Positions 24,226 through 33,781 are shown, counted from the stretch's first letter. The stretch is 64,000 nucleotides of DNA from Gemmatimonadota bacterium (GCA_003134685.1 PLCA01000002.1:335966-399965); one strand, 5' to 3'. Notes: a model not told the origin generated them from the sequence alone. A program made the numbers and translations.

Positions 24226-25599
24226 GTGCCGGACGCGCTTGCTTCAATCGCCGAGGAGACCGCGCAATCGCGGTCGTATGACGATGCGCTGTCGCGCTGT
24301 CGTGTTGTCCTCGCGGCGCTGTTCGGTGAGCCGCGCGGACGTCCGTTCGATGTGAAATTCTGGGACGGCTCGATCGATCGCGGCAGCAACCCCCGCCCGC
24401 CGTTTACGATGGTGCTCAATCGTCCGGCATCGCTCCGCCAAATGCTCCTTCCCCCGACCGAGCTCTCTATCGTCGAATCCTACATCAGCGGAGACGTAGA
24501 GATCGAGGGAAACATGGAAGCTGGTTCCAACCTGGGTGAAATGATCGGCGACAGGCTTCGCTCGCCGCTCGCGATCGCTCGCCTGGTCGGTCTCGTGCTG
24601 CGGCTCCCGGGCACTGCCGACGATGATCTGGCCAATGCGCGTTTTCCCGAGCGGGCGAAAAAGCTCGGACCCCGGCACACTCCGGTACGCGACGCCGCGG
24701 CGGTAACCTTTCACTACGACGTTGGAAACAGCTTCTACAAGCTCTGGCTCGACCGACGGATGGTTTATTCGTGCGCGTACTTCCGCTCGCAGGAAGATTC
24801 GCTCGATGTCGCGCAGGTGGCGAAGCTCGATCTGATCTGCCGGAAGCTTCGTCTCAAGCCCGGTGAGCGGCTCCTCGACATAGGTAGCGGCTGGGGCGGT
24901 CTCATCATGCATGCCGCCGAGCACTATGGAGTGGATGCGACTGGCATCACGCTCAGTCCGAATCAGGCGGCCTTCGCAAAGGAGCGCATCGCGGAGGCGG
25001 GGCTCGCCGACCGGTGCCGCGTCGCGATTCGCGACTATCGCACGCTCACGACCGGAGACGCCTTCGACAAAATCGCCAGCGTCGGGATGATCGAGCACGT
25101 TGGACTCACTCACCTGAGCGTGTACTTCGACTCCGCCTTCCGTGCGCTCAAGCCCGGAGGACTGTTCTTGAATCATGGCATTGTCAGTCTCAGCGAACCG
25201 CGCCCGAGACCGACGAGTGAGAGGATTTTCCGGAAGTTCTGGAGGGCCGATGCGTTCATCGACACCTACGTCTTTCCGGACGGGAAGCTCACCGCGACCG
25301 ACGATGTCATCGCCGCGGCCGAAGCCGCGGGCTTCGAAGTTCGTGATGTCGAGAGCCTGCGCGAGCACTACGCGATGACTCTGAGGCACTGGGTGCGATC
25401 GCTCGAGGAGAAGAGCGACGAGGCGATTGCGCTCGTCGGAAATCACACTTTCCGCGTCTGGAGGCTCTACATGGCCGCCTCCGCGAACGCGTTCACCAAG
25501 GCGGCCATCAACATCATCCAGACGCTGCTGGCGAAGCCTGATGCGCAGGGGCATTCGAACATTCCCCTCACGCGTGACGACCTCTACGCCGACGGCTAA
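24226..25599 (+). CDS. Cyclopropane-fatty-acyl-phospholipid synthase family protein
   Basis: 457 residues starting at a GTG adjacent to the preceding stop. It belongs to the Cfa/mycolic-acid cyclopropane synthase family, which uses SAM to methylate or cyclopropanate double bonds in membrane phospholipids. Motifs are FHYDVGNSFYKLWLD, YSCAYF, the SAM loop LLDIGSGWGG, GITLSPNQ and SVGMIEHVGL. The N-terminal 150 residues form the lipid-binding region normal for bacterial Cfa. Whether the product is a cyclopropane or a methyl-branched acid is open. Confidence 0.9.
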   Translation: MPDALASIAEETAQSRSYDDALSRCRVVLAALFGEPRGRPFDVKFWDGSIDRGSNPRPPFTMVLNRPASLRQMLLPPTELSIVESYISGDVEIEGNMEAGSNLGEMIGDRLRSPLAIARLVGLVLRLPGTADDDLANARFPERAKKLGPRHTPVRDAAAVTFHYDVGNSFYKLWLDRRMVYSCAYFRSQEDSLDVAQVAKLDLICRKLRLKPGERLLDIGSGWGGLIMHAAEHYGVDATGITLSPNQAAFAKERIAEAGLADRCRVAIRDYRTLTTGDAFDKIASVGMIEHVGLTHLSVYFDSAFRALKPGGLFLNHGIVSLSEPRPRPTSERIFRKFWRADAFIDTYVFPDGKLTATDDVIAAAEAAGFEVRDVESLREHYAMTLRHWVRSLEEKSDEAIALVGNHTFRVWRLYMAASANAFTKAAINIIQTLLAKPDAQGHSNIPLTRDDLYADG

Positions 25600-25656
25600 G
25601 TCACGCGAAGCGCTACTGGTGTAGATTGAAGGAGACATTCGCGCTGGAGAGAAGGG

Positions 25657-26031
25657 ATGGCGGTCAAGGTTGTAGTCAAGCCGGACAGCAGGTACTTGCA
25701 GGAGCGCAGCGGTGCGTTCCGTCCGATCGAGAACCTCAGCATCACCGCGAGCACGCCGGCCTACCCCGCAGTTCTGCACCGAACCAGGCGCACGATGATC
25801 CTCGCCGACGACCATACCCACGCTGTCATCGCTCTCGACAAGGAGATGCTCGTCAGTCGAAACGACCACCTGTCCGTCGTGCTGATCGCCTACGCGGAGC
25901 CAACCGAGGCAACGTGGAAGGCGCTCGAGCAGCACATGGAGAGCGAGCGTTCCACAGCCGAGGCTGCTAGGGAAGCGAAGGGTCGGGCTCTGCTGGAGCG
26001 AAAGAGAGTAAAGGCCGAACAAATTCAGTAA
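25657..26031 (+). CDS. Hypothetical protein, 124 residues
   Basis: A small soluble protein that I do not recognise. GGAGAG lies just before the ATG, and the gene is followed 3 bp later by the SGNH-like lipoprotein, so it is likely expressed. Residues 1-85 are predicted mixed alpha/beta (RRTMILADDHTHAVIALDKE is a strand-like core); residues 86-124 are a charged helix rich in Glu, Ala, Lys and Arg. No signal peptide or cysteine. Confidence 0.6.
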   Translation: MAVKVVVKPDSRYLQERSGAFRPIENLSITASTPAYPAVLHRTRRTMILADDHTHAVIALDKEMLVSRNDHLSVVLIAYAEPTEATWKALEQHMESERSTAEAAREAKGRALLERKRVKAEQIQ

Positions 26032-26034
26032 GTA

Positions 26035-27138
26035 ATGCGGGCCAGACATCGCACGCTGGTTGGTCTCGCGTTCGCGAGCGCGCTGATCGGGTGCGCTGCG
26101 CCTCCGCCACCGCCTCCGCCACCGCCGAAACCAGTAGTCGTCGGACCCCCGACCGATACCGTAAGGATTCCGTTGACGGATCTGCTCGCGCGGACGTACT
26201 ACGGAAACGCCGGCGGCATATATCCCGGTGGAATCAACCAGCCGCCCGCTGACCACGATTCCGCCGCGCGTGCCCGGCGAAACTCGATCAAGCCCCTCGA
26301 TGTGAATGGCGACGAGAGTCCGTTCGGGAAGTACGTGCTGCTCTCGATCGGGATGTCGAACGCGACACAGGAATGGTGCTCGCAGAGCTCGGGTCCGCCG
26401 TGCGCGCCGTGGACGTTCATGGGGAAAGCGGCGACCGATCCGAGCGTGAACCATTACACGATGGTGATCGTGAATGGTGCGGCGGACGGTCAGGACGCTC
26501 CGGCGTGGGCATCGCCCACCTCTCCCAGCTACGATCGCATCAAAGTTGCGCGTCTCGCGCCGCTCGGGTTGAGCGAGAATCAGGTGCAGGTGGTTTGGGT
26601 CAAGCTGGACGATCAGAAACCTTCGGTATCGCTCGCTACAAAGGCGGACAGCGCTCATCGCGCCCCCGCCGACAGCGCCGATTCGAATGTCCTCCTTGCA
26701 AGTCTGGGCATGGTTTTACGCGCGCTTCGAGTCCGCTATCCGAATCTCCGCCTCGTGTTTCTATCGAGCCGCATCTATGGCGGGTATGCGACGACTGATC
26801 TGAATCCCGAGCCGTACGCGTACGAAAGCGGCTTCTCGGTGAAGTGGGTGATCGAATCACAGATCAACGAGATGCGGGGGCTGCCGCCCAACCCGCGAGT
26901 GGGAACTCTCAACTACACGAAAAAGGCAGCGCCGTTGATATTGTGGGGACCATACATGTGGGCGGATGGTGCGACACCGCGCTCCGACGGGCTCGGGTGG
27001 GCGCGGGGTGACTTCGAGGAAGACGGCATGCATCCTTCACAGAGTGGTGAGACCAAGGTCAGTGAAAGGCTGCTCGATTTCTTCAAGAACTCGCCCTATA
27101 CCCGTTGCTGGTTTGTGACGAATGGGTATTGTCTTTGA
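26035..27138 (+). CDS. SGNH-hydrolase-like lipoprotein with polyproline linker
   Basis: 367 residues. A lipobox (SALIGC, Cys20) is followed by ten prolines in an eleven-residue run, a rigid spacer off the membrane. The catalytic-like serine is in LLSIGMSNATQEW (about residue 107) and the Asp-His pair in EEDGMHPSQSGETK near the C terminus, the usual SGNH placing, with VIVNGAADGQ as a possible Gly block. Full SGNH assignment is inferred. There are four cysteines, likely disulfides. The substrate may be an ester or a cell-wall group. Confidence 0.6.
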   Translation: MRARHRTLVGLAFASALIGCAAPPPPPPPPPKPVVVGPPTDTVRIPLTDLLARTYYGNAGGIYPGGINQPPADHDSAARARRNSIKPLDVNGDESPFGKYVLLSIGMSNATQEWCSQSSGPPCAPWTFMGKAATDPSVNHYTMVIVNGAADGQDAPAWASPTSPSYDRIKVARLAPLGLSENQVQVVWVKLDDQKPSVSLATKADSAHRAPADSADSNVLLASLGMVLRALRVRYPNLRLVFLSSRIYGGYATTDLNPEPYAYESGFSVKWVIESQINEMRGLPPNPRVGTLNYTKKAAPLILWGPYMWADGATPRSDGLGWARGDFEEDGMHPSQSGETKVSERLLDFFKNSPYTRCWFVTNGYCL

Positions 27139-27241
27139 TCTATGACAGAAATGGATTGGTGACCTGATCGAGTTGTTGACGTCCGTGGGTGCGGGAATAT
27201 TCCCCGATCGATCAGAAAACGCACGCAAGCAGGAGAATGAG

Positions 27242-27757
27242 ATGTTACACATGCCGTTAGTTAAAATCGAAGACCTTCCGGACAGCGCTCGCACGTGGGT
27301 ATTCGGCGCAGATCACGATCTCGATGAATCAGCCGCCGATCTTCTTCTGCGCGATGTCGATCGCTTTCTCGCCCAATGGCACGCGCACGGCGCGCCCCTC
27401 ACCGCCGCTCGAGATTGGAAGTACGGCCGCTTTCTCACCATCGGGGTCGATCAGTCCACGGCTGGCGCATCTGGCTGTTCGATCGATGGACTCTTTCGTT
27501 CGCTCAAAGCGCTGGAGCCGAGATTGGGAGCGAGTCTTGTTACGAGCGGATTGATTTTCTATCGTGATGGGAAAGGTCGTATTCAAGCGGTCAATCGCGA
27601 CCGGTTCACGGAACTGAGCGCCGAAGGAAAGATCGGCCCCGAGACTCAGGTCTTCGATCCGACCGTCACGACGCTGGGCGAATGGAGAGAGCGCTTCGAG
27701 CTCAATGCCGGTGATTCGTGGCACGCGAAGCTGCTCGGGAAGAATCAGCCGGCGTGA
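27242..27757 (+). CDS. Conserved protein of unknown function (sometimes misnamed ABC-transporter ATPase)
   Basis: 171 residues from the ATG at 27242, which has AGGAG 6 nt upstream. The core FLAQWHAHGAPLTAARDWKYG, then LTIGVDQSTAGASGCSIDGL, matches a family seen mostly in Bacteroidetes and often labelled ABC transporter ATPase. No Walker motif, signature or Q loop is present, so that name has no support. A conserved Cys within ASGCSID and several acidic residues could form a site. The stop overlaps the next gene as GTGA. Confidence 0.7.
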   Translation: MLHMPLVKIEDLPDSARTWVFGADHDLDESAADLLLRDVDRFLAQWHAHGAPLTAARDWKYGRFLTIGVDQSTAGASGCSIDGLFRSLKALEPRLGASLVTSGLIFYRDGKGRIQAVNRDRFTELSAEGKIGPETQVFDPTVTTLGEWRERFELNAGDSWHAKLLGKNQPA

Positions 27758-28176
27758 ACACTCACACGACGTACCTGACCTTCAACACGGAGAAGCGGCA
27801 GGAGATAATCGACATCACCGAAGAAGTCGAGAAGTGTCGGGCCGCGGCGGGCGTCACCGAAGGGATGGTTCTGGTGTCGGCGATGCATATCTCGGCGTCG
27901 GTGTTCGTGAACGATCACGAGCCCGGTTTGTGGAAGGACATTTTGGATTGGCTCGAGAACAGAATCGCGCCCTGGTCACCCGACGACTACCGTCACAACA
28001 CCGGCACCGGCGAGGACAACGCGGCCGCGCATCTTCGCTCGCTGACGGTCGGTCACGAGGTGATAGTGCCCGTCACGAATGGAAAACTCGATTTTGGTCC
28101 GTGGCAGCGCGTGTTTTATGGTGAGTGGGACGGCCAGCGTCCCAAGCGCGTGCTGATCAAGGCAATGGGGGAGTAG
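27754..28176 (+). CDS. YjbQ/UPF0047 family protein
   Basis: 140 residues from a GTG that overlaps the preceding stop by 4 bp. The family core is present: VLVSAMHISASVFVNDHEPG, then DDYRHNTGTGEDNAAAH and a C-terminal WQRVFYGEWDGQRPKRVLIK. Some members can stand in for thiamine-phosphate synthase in vivo, but the normal role is unresolved. It converges on the CDGSH gene with a 20-bp overlap of the 3' ends. Confidence 0.9.
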   Translation: MNTHTTYLTFNTEKRQEIIDITEEVEKCRAAAGVTEGMVLVSAMHISASVFVNDHEPGLWKDILDWLENRIAPWSPDDYRHNTGTGEDNAAAHLRSLTVGHEVIVPVTNGKLDFGPWQRVFYGEWDGQRPKRVLIKAMGE

Positions 28177-28420
28177 CGTCGATCTTCAGGACAGCCTCTT
28201 CGGCGCCGATGAATCCGATGCGGCTGTGGGTCCCGTCGCAGAACGGTTTCATCACTGAGCCGCCACACCGACAGAGCGAGATCCACGTTTTGCCTTCCGG
28301 CGAGCTTTTTCTTTTGCCCTCCGGAACGGAGATCGGATTGCCTTCGTGATCGATGAGATTCACGTCGCCGTACACTCTGTACGAGCCATTCTTGCGAACT
28401 TCAATCGTGATGTCTGCCAT
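28157..28420 (-). CDS. CDGSH iron-sulfur domain protein
   Basis: 87 residues. The 2Fe-2S CDGSH motif is complete: CRCGGSVMKPFCDGTH, three Cys plus one His as ligands. This is the single-domain soluble type. CDGSH proteins bind a labile redox cluster and are linked to iron and redox balance. Its 3' end overlaps yjbQ by 20 bp on the other strand. Confidence 0.92.
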   Translation of the reverse strand: MADITIEVRKNGSYRVYGDVNLIDHEGNPISVPEGKRKSSPEGKTWISLCRCGGSVMKPFCDGTHSRIGFIGAEEAVLKIDATPPLP

Positions 28421-28547
28421 TCTTCTTCCTCATAAATGAGCGCTTAGTTCGATTTCGATTACGTTACCACTGTGCGGCGCGCTGTAAACCACTTGCGCCC
28501 CTCCCTTCCAACATACACCATCCACAAGACCCGTACGAAGAGCCGGC

Positions 28548-30362
28548 ATGTCCTGTTACACCGACGCCTCGAATCCAAAGAACTACCATAAGGTTGTGGA
28601 CTGCCAGTACGCATGTCCGGCTCACACCAATGTGCCGGAATACCTGCGACTGATAGCTCAAGGCCGCTACACCGAGTCCTACCTGCTCAACCGGGAATCC
28701 AACGTCTTCCCAGGCATCCTCGGCCGCACTTGCGACCGACCGTGCGAGCCGGCTTGCCGGCGCGGGAGAATAGACGGAAAGCCTGTCGCCATTTGCCGCC
28801 TGAAAAGAGTGGCGGCGGATCTGCGGGACGATATCCAGGAATACCTTCCGAAGGCGCCGGCAATCAGGAATGGCAAGCGCGTCGCGCTCATCGGCGCCGG
28901 CCCGGCGTCGCTCACGGTCGCCAACGACCTCCTCCCGCTCGGCTACGAGGTCGTGATCTACGAGAAGTATGCGCGCGCCGGTGGCCTGATGCGCTTCAAC
29001 ATCCCGGCCTTTCGCCTTCCCGAGAGCGTGCTCGACGAAGAGACGGGCTACATCATCGACATGGGCGCCGAGGTTAGGTACGAAACGCCGGTCTCGAGCC
29101 TCAAGGAGTTGCTGAGCGTCAGCAACAACTTCGACGCGATCTTCGTCGGCAGCGGTGCACCAAAGGGGAAAGAGCTCGATATCCCGGGCCGCTGGGATGA
29201 GGGTGCGCGCGAGCGCATCCACATCGGCATCGAGTGGCTCGGCTCGGTCCACTTCGGCCACATCGACAAGATCTCGCCGCGCGTCCTGATTATCGGCGTC
29301 GGCAACACCGCCATGGACTGCTGCCGCACCTCACGCCGGCTGGGCGGTATCGATACGAAAGTCGTGGCGAGACGCTCGCGTCCGTACTTCAAGGCCTCGC
29401 CTTGGGAGCTGGAAGACGCCGACGAGGAGGGAATCCGTATCGTCGAGAATCACGCGCCGAAGCGTTTCGTCATTGAAAACGGCAAGCTCGTCGGCATGGA
29501 ATTCGAACGGCTTCGCTGGACCAACGACAACAGCCGTCAGACGAGCACCGTGATCGACAAAGTCATCATTCCCTGCGACGAGGTCATCCTCGCCATCGGG
29601 CAGGACAACGCGTTTCCCTGGATCGAGCGCAACATCGGCATCACGTTCGACGAGCGCGACATGCCAATCATCGACAAGAAGACTTTCGAGTCCACTCGAC
29701 GCGGCGTGTTCTTCGGCGGCGACGCCGCATGGGGCCCGCAGAACATCATCTGGGCAGTCGAGCACGGCCATCAGGCGGCGATCTCGATACACCGGCATTG
29801 CCAGGGCCTGCCGGTCGAGGAGCGCCCGCCAGAGGGAATGCATCTCGAGAGTACGAAGATGGGGCTACACTCGTGGGCGTACTCCAACGACTTCAACCCG
29901 TCGGAGCGCTCGAAGATGAAGCACGCCGAGTTGGTCGAGCGCTTTTCGGCGATCGGCGTCGAAGTGGAGCTGGGCTTCACGCCCGAGCAGACGGCGACCG
30001 AAGTCGAGCGCTGCCTGAACTGCGACATCGAAACGCACTTCGAGAACACTCTCTGCATCGAGTGCGACGCCTGCGTCGACGTCTGTCCTGTGAGCTGTCT
30101 CACGATCACGCCAAACGCGGCGAGCGAGATGGATCTCCGGACGATGCTATCCGCCCCCGCGCAGAACATGACCCAGGACCTCTACGTGTCCGATGCGCTG
30201 CCGCAGACGAAGCGCGTGATGGTCAAGGATGAGGATATCTGTCTCCACTGTGGGCTGTGCGCCGAGCGTTGTCCGACGGCGGCGTGGGACATGAAGAAGT
30301 TCGCGCTGGTGCTTCCGTATGCGTTCGCGCCGGCGGAACCGGCTTCGGTGGCGGCCGTATGA
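28548..30362 (+). CDS. FAD/NAD(P)-dependent oxidoreductase with Fe-S domains, KGOR-associated subunit
   Basis: 604 residues, related to the GltD/NfnB family. N-terminal cysteines (CQYACPAHTN, CDRPCEPACRRG) bind a 4Fe-4S cluster. FAD binds at ALIGAGPASLTVANDL (about 110) and NAD(P) at LIIGVGNTAMDCC (about 250). Two further 4Fe-4S motifs are at the end: CIECDACVDVCP and CLHCGLCAERCP. It is first in a three-gene operon with korA and korB (ATGA overlap) and likely moves electrons between the ferredoxin-level clusters of KorAB and NAD(P). Thauera KGOR has a comparable third subunit, to my knowledge. Confidence 0.85.
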   Translation: MSCYTDASNPKNYHKVVDCQYACPAHTNVPEYLRLIAQGRYTESYLLNRESNVFPGILGRTCDRPCEPACRRGRIDGKPVAICRLKRVAADLRDDIQEYLPKAPAIRNGKRVALIGAGPASLTVANDLLPLGYEVVIYEKYARAGGLMRFNIPAFRLPESVLDEETGYIIDMGAEVRYETPVSSLKELLSVSNNFDAIFVGSGAPKGKELDIPGRWDEGARERIHIGIEWLGSVHFGHIDKISPRVLIIGVGNTAMDCCRTSRRLGGIDTKVVARRSRPYFKASPWELEDADEEGIRIVENHAPKRFVIENGKLVGMEFERLRWTNDNSRQTSTVIDKVIIPCDEVILAIGQDNAFPWIERNIGITFDERDMPIIDKKTFESTRRGVFFGGDAAWGPQNIIWAVEHGHQAAISIHRHCQGLPVEERPPEGMHLESTKMGLHSWAYSNDFNPSERSKMKHAELVERFSAIGVEVELGFTPEQTATEVERCLNCDIETHFENTLCIECDACVDVCPVSCLTITPNAASEMDLRTMLSAPAQNMTQDLYVSDALPQTKRVMVKDEDICLHCGLCAERCPTAAWDMKKFALVLPYAFAPAEPASVAAV

Positions 30363-32194
30363 GCGGCGTCAACGACTTCGCATTCAGGATGGCCACCGTA
30401 AACGGCACGGGCTCGGCCAGCTCCAACAGTCTGTTGATGCAGGCGATCTTTCGCATGGGCATTCCGGTCACGGGAAAGAACATCTTCCCGTCGAACATCC
30501 AGGGGCTGCCGACGTTCTACGACATTCGGGTCAGCAAAGACGGATACACGGCGCGGCCCCAGGAGATGGATCTGGTCGTCACGCTCAACCCGAGCACGTA
30601 CGCCAAGGACGTCGCATCGGTGAGGAAGGGCGGGTATCTCCTCTACGATTCGTCGTGGCCGCTCGAGCCCGACCTGGTGCGGGAAGGCATCACGATCCTC
30701 GGCATCCCCTTCGGGAAGATGTGCGTCGAGAACTTCGAGGGCGATCGGAATCGCACGCTGCTTCGCAATATCGTGTATTCAGGCGCGCTGGCCGCGTTTC
30801 TGAGCATGGACATGGAGGTCGTCGGTCAGATGTTGACCGAGAAGTTCTCGAAGAAGAAGGGGCTGCTCGACGCGAATCGTCGCGCCATCCAGCTGGGTTT
30901 CGACTACGCCAAGTCGCACTTCGAGTGCCCGCTGCCGTTTCATCTAGATCACATGGATGCCACCGGCGACTCGATCATCATCGATGGCAACTCCGCGGCC
31001 GCGCTCGGCGCCGTCTATGCCGGTGCAACGGTTGGCGCGTGGTATCCGATCACGCCATCGACCTCGCTGATGGAAGCGTTCACGTCGTTCTGCAAGAAGT
31101 TCAGAACCGAGCCGGAAACCGGGCTGGCCAGATACTGCATCATCCAGGCGGAAGACGAGCTATCGGCGGCGGGCATCGCGATCGGGGCAGGGTGGGCGGG
31201 CGTGCGCGCCTTCACGAACACATCGGGCCCGGGCATCTCGCTGATGCAGGAGTTCGTCGGGCTCGCGTACTACACGGAAATCCCGGCTGTCTTCTTCGAC
31301 ATTCAGCGCACCGGACCATCGACCGGCATGCCGACGCGCACCCAGCAGGCAGATCTGATGTCGCTGGCGTACGCGTCGCACGGCGACACGAAACACATCG
31401 TGCTCTTTCCGTGCAACCCGGAAGAGTGTTTCTACATGAGCGTGAAGGCGTTCGATCTCGCCGATCGCTTTCAGACGCCGGTGTTCGTCGCGAGCGATCT
31501 CGACATCGGGATGAACGACTGGATGTGCAAGCGATTGCAGTGGGACGACAGCTTTCGCCCGGACCGCGGCAAGTGTCTGACCGCCGACGAGCTCGAGTCC
31601 GTGATGAAGTTCTCGCGCTATCTCGACGCCGAAGGCGACGGCATTGCAGCGCGATCGCTGCCTGGTGTCCACGGCCACGGCGCGTACTTCGTGCGTGGCT
31701 CGGGTCACGACAAGCATGGCACGTACACCGAGGATGCCGACGCATATCAGGAGGTCGTTGACCGGTTGGCGCGCAAGTTCCGGCTTGCAGCCACTGCTGT
31801 CCCGGCGCCAGAGATTCACACTGTTCCGGGCGCCGAGGTCGGGATTGTGTCGCTTGGTGGCTGTCATGCCGCGGTGCTGGAGGCGATCGATCGCCTGCGC
31901 GACATGGGAATAGTCGCCGACTATATGCGCATCAGGGCGTTCCCATTCGACGCGCCGGTGCGCGCATTCCTCGATTCACACGCGGTGACTTTCGTCGTCG
32001 AGCAGAACCGGGATGCGCAGCTCCGGTCGCTGCTGGCGATCGAGACCGGTAAGCCACGCGACGAGATGATTCCGGTGCTGGACTACGGCGGGATGCCGCT
32101 CACGGCGATGAGCGTCGTCAGTGCGGTATCCGGTCACCTCCCACGGCCCGATACCAAGCGTTCGCCGCGCAAAAAAAGAAAGGTCCCGGCATGA
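30359..32194 (+). CDS. korA: 2-oxoacid:ferredoxin oxidoreductase, alpha (gamma-alpha fused) subunit, KorA-like
   Basis: 611 residues from the ATG overlapping the preceding stop; an open frame continues upstream but overlaps that gene. Residues 10-190 are the gamma domain (NGTGSASSNSLLMQ), and 215-610 the alpha domain with YPITPSTSLMEAF, NTSGPGISLMQEF and GPSTGMPTRTQQADL. This fused gamma-alpha layout with a separate beta subunit is that of 2-oxoglutarate:ferredoxin oxidoreductase. It decarboxylates 2-oxoglutarate to succinyl-CoA. 2-Oxoglutarate rather than pyruvate is inferred from closest remembered relatives. The tail is lysine/arginine-rich (SPRKKRKVPA). Confidence 0.88.
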   Translation: MSGVNDFAFRMATVNGTGSASSNSLLMQAIFRMGIPVTGKNIFPSNIQGLPTFYDIRVSKDGYTARPQEMDLVVTLNPSTYAKDVASVRKGGYLLYDSSWPLEPDLVREGITILGIPFGKMCVENFEGDRNRTLLRNIVYSGALAAFLSMDMEVVGQMLTEKFSKKKGLLDANRRAIQLGFDYAKSHFECPLPFHLDHMDATGDSIIIDGNSAAALGAVYAGATVGAWYPITPSTSLMEAFTSFCKKFRTEPETGLARYCIIQAEDELSAAGIAIGAGWAGVRAFTNTSGPGISLMQEFVGLAYYTEIPAVFFDIQRTGPSTGMPTRTQQADLMSLAYASHGDTKHIVLFPCNPEECFYMSVKAFDLADRFQTPVFVASDLDIGMNDWMCKRLQWDDSFRPDRGKCLTADELESVMKFSRYLDAEGDGIAARSLPGVHGHGAYFVRGSGHDKHGTYTEDADAYQEVVDRLARKFRLAATAVPAPEIHTVPGAEVGIVSLGGCHAAVLEAIDRLRDMGIVADYMRIRAFPFDAPVRAFLDSHAVTFVVEQNRDAQLRSLLAIETGKPRDEMIPVLDYGGMPLTAMSVVSAVSGHLPRPDTKRSPRKKRKVPA

Positions 32195-33246
32195 CTTCAA
32201 TCACGAAGCCACAGGTTCGACACCCGGGCCTCAAGAAAAACGCGCTGGGCTTCACTCAGCGCGATTATGAAGGCGCGATGTCCACGTTGTGCGCCGGTTG
32301 CGGACACGACTCGGTGACAGCGGCCTTGGTTCAGGCCTGTTTCGAGCTCGCGCTGCCGCCGCATCGCGCGGCGAAGATGAGCGGCATCGGCTGCTCGTCC
32401 AAGACGACCGCGTACTTCATGCGGGACTCGCACGGATTCAACTCCGTTCATGGGCGCATGCCATCGGTGACCACGGGCGCCAACGCCGCGAATCGCGATC
32501 TCACCTATATCGGCATCTCCGGTGATGGCGATTCTCTGTCGATCGGACTCGGGCAGTTCTGTCACGCCATTCGGCGCAACGTGCGGATGCTGTACCTGAT
32601 CGAGAACAACGGCGTGTACGGGCTGACGAAGGGCCAGTTTTCAGCGTCAGCGGACGTCGGCTCGACATCCAAGAAGGGCGAAACGAACGTCCAGCCGCCG
32701 ATCGATCCCGTGCTCCTCGCACTCACGCTCGGCGCCACATTCGTCGCGCGCGGCTTTTCCGGAGACAAGGCGCAGCTCATACCCATCCTCAAGGCGGGGT
32801 TGTCCCACAATGGCCTCGCGATGGTGGACATAATCTCGCCCTGCGTGACGTTCAACGATCACGAGGGTTCGACGAAGAGCTATAAGTTCACACGTGAACA
32901 CGATGTGGAGATCTCGGCGGCGGATTTCGTCCCGCTGCGCCGGGAGATCAAGGCGCCGGGGACGAACGAGGCCATCTCGACGGTGACCATGCACGACGGA
33001 AGCGTCGTCCGCTTCAGGAAGACCCACGAAGGCTACGATCCGACGAATCGCGAGGCAGCGTATGCGCATGTGCGCGCGTGCCAGCAGCGGGATGAAGTGG
33101 CGACGGGACTGCTGTTCATCGACGAGCATGGTGCGGATATGCACGCTGTCTGGAAGACAGTCGCGACGCCGCTCGTCGATTTGACGTATGAGCAGTTGTG
33201 CCCGGGGGATGCGGCGCTACAGGCGTTGATGGAGAAATACCGGTAG
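32191..33246 (+). CDS. korB: 2-oxoacid:ferredoxin oxidoreductase, beta (TPP) subunit, KorB-like
   Basis: 351 residues, ATGA overlap with korA. Thiamine diphosphate binding is visible in GDGDSLSIGLGQFCHA followed by IENNGVYGLTKGQ. Cysteines of the 4Fe-4S cluster lie in CAGCGHDS, GIGCSSK and SPCVTFNDHEG. With KorA it forms the catalytic enzyme; CO2 release and succinyl-CoA formation take place here. No free ferredoxin gene is seen near, so the flavoprotein may accept electrons directly. Confidence 0.92.
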   Translation: MTSITKPQVRHPGLKKNALGFTQRDYEGAMSTLCAGCGHDSVTAALVQACFELALPPHRAAKMSGIGCSSKTTAYFMRDSHGFNSVHGRMPSVTTGANAANRDLTYIGISGDGDSLSIGLGQFCHAIRRNVRMLYLIENNGVYGLTKGQFSASADVGSTSKKGETNVQPPIDPVLLALTLGATFVARGFSGDKAQLIPILKAGLSHNGLAMVDIISPCVTFNDHEGSTKSYKFTREHDVEISAADFVPLRREIKAPGTNEAISTVTMHDGSVVRFRKTHEGYDPTNREAAYAHVRACQQRDEVATGLLFIDEHGADMHAVWKTVATPLVDLTYEQLCPGDAALQALMEKYR

Positions 33247-33274
33247 CATACGGCCTGGCCGCGACGCGGTTACC

Positions 33275-33781
33275 CTACATCTTGATGTCACTCAGCAGCA
33301 GGTCGTGCGCCCACTGATCGGCGAACCCGTTCTGTCGCAGTACCGTCGCGATCTGGCCCCAATGACGAATGTCGTGCAGGAAGATGTTCGACGCGATTTT
33401 GTGCTTGCTGGCTGAGACCGTGCCGGCCGTGAGAGTCTGAAACGTCAGAACCCGATCGAGCTCCTTCTCCGGCGCCGTCGTGAGAAAGTGAACCAGCTGG
33501 CCACGAGCATGATCGCCGAGCTCGAACACTTCTTCTATCGAAGTCTGCCGGAACTCCTCCCAGGTCGTCACATCCTGATCCAGCAATCGCTGCGTGTAGC
33601 GCAGCCCCACCGCGAAAATGTGCAGTACCACTCCGCCGACCGTCGCCATCCGCCCGGTGGCAAATGGAACCGCCCACGCGTTTGGATGCTCGACGAACCA
33701 GTCGCGCCAGTGCCGGTGTTCCGCCGATGTCAGCTCGAGGAGCGTTTTGTAGCTGAGCGCACAGCGGGCGATGGCCGTCAC
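33275..33781 (-). CDS. DinB family protein
   Basis: 168 residues, four-helix-bundle DinB type. Probable metal histidines: LHIFAVG (helix 2) and HDIRHWGQIA (last helix, two). DinB relatives are metal-dependent thiol transferases or have unknown roles. It starts with a GTG overlapping the DUF6526 stop, so it is the second gene of a two-gene unit. Confidence 0.88.
   Translation of the reverse strand: MTAIARCALSYKTLLELTSAEHRHWRDWFVEHPNAWAVPFATGRMATVGGVVLHIFAVGLRYTQRLLDQDVTTWEEFRQTSIEEVFELGDHARGQLVHFLTTAPEKELDRVLTFQTLTAGTVSASKHKIASNIFLHDIRHWGQIATVLRQNGFADQWAHDLLLSDIKM

Noticed and set aside
24244-26658. Long minus-strand open frame (804 codons) opposite cfa and its neighbours
   Set aside because: It mirrors three well-supported plus-strand genes in GC-rich DNA, has low-complexity Arg/Glu/Val composition and no domain.
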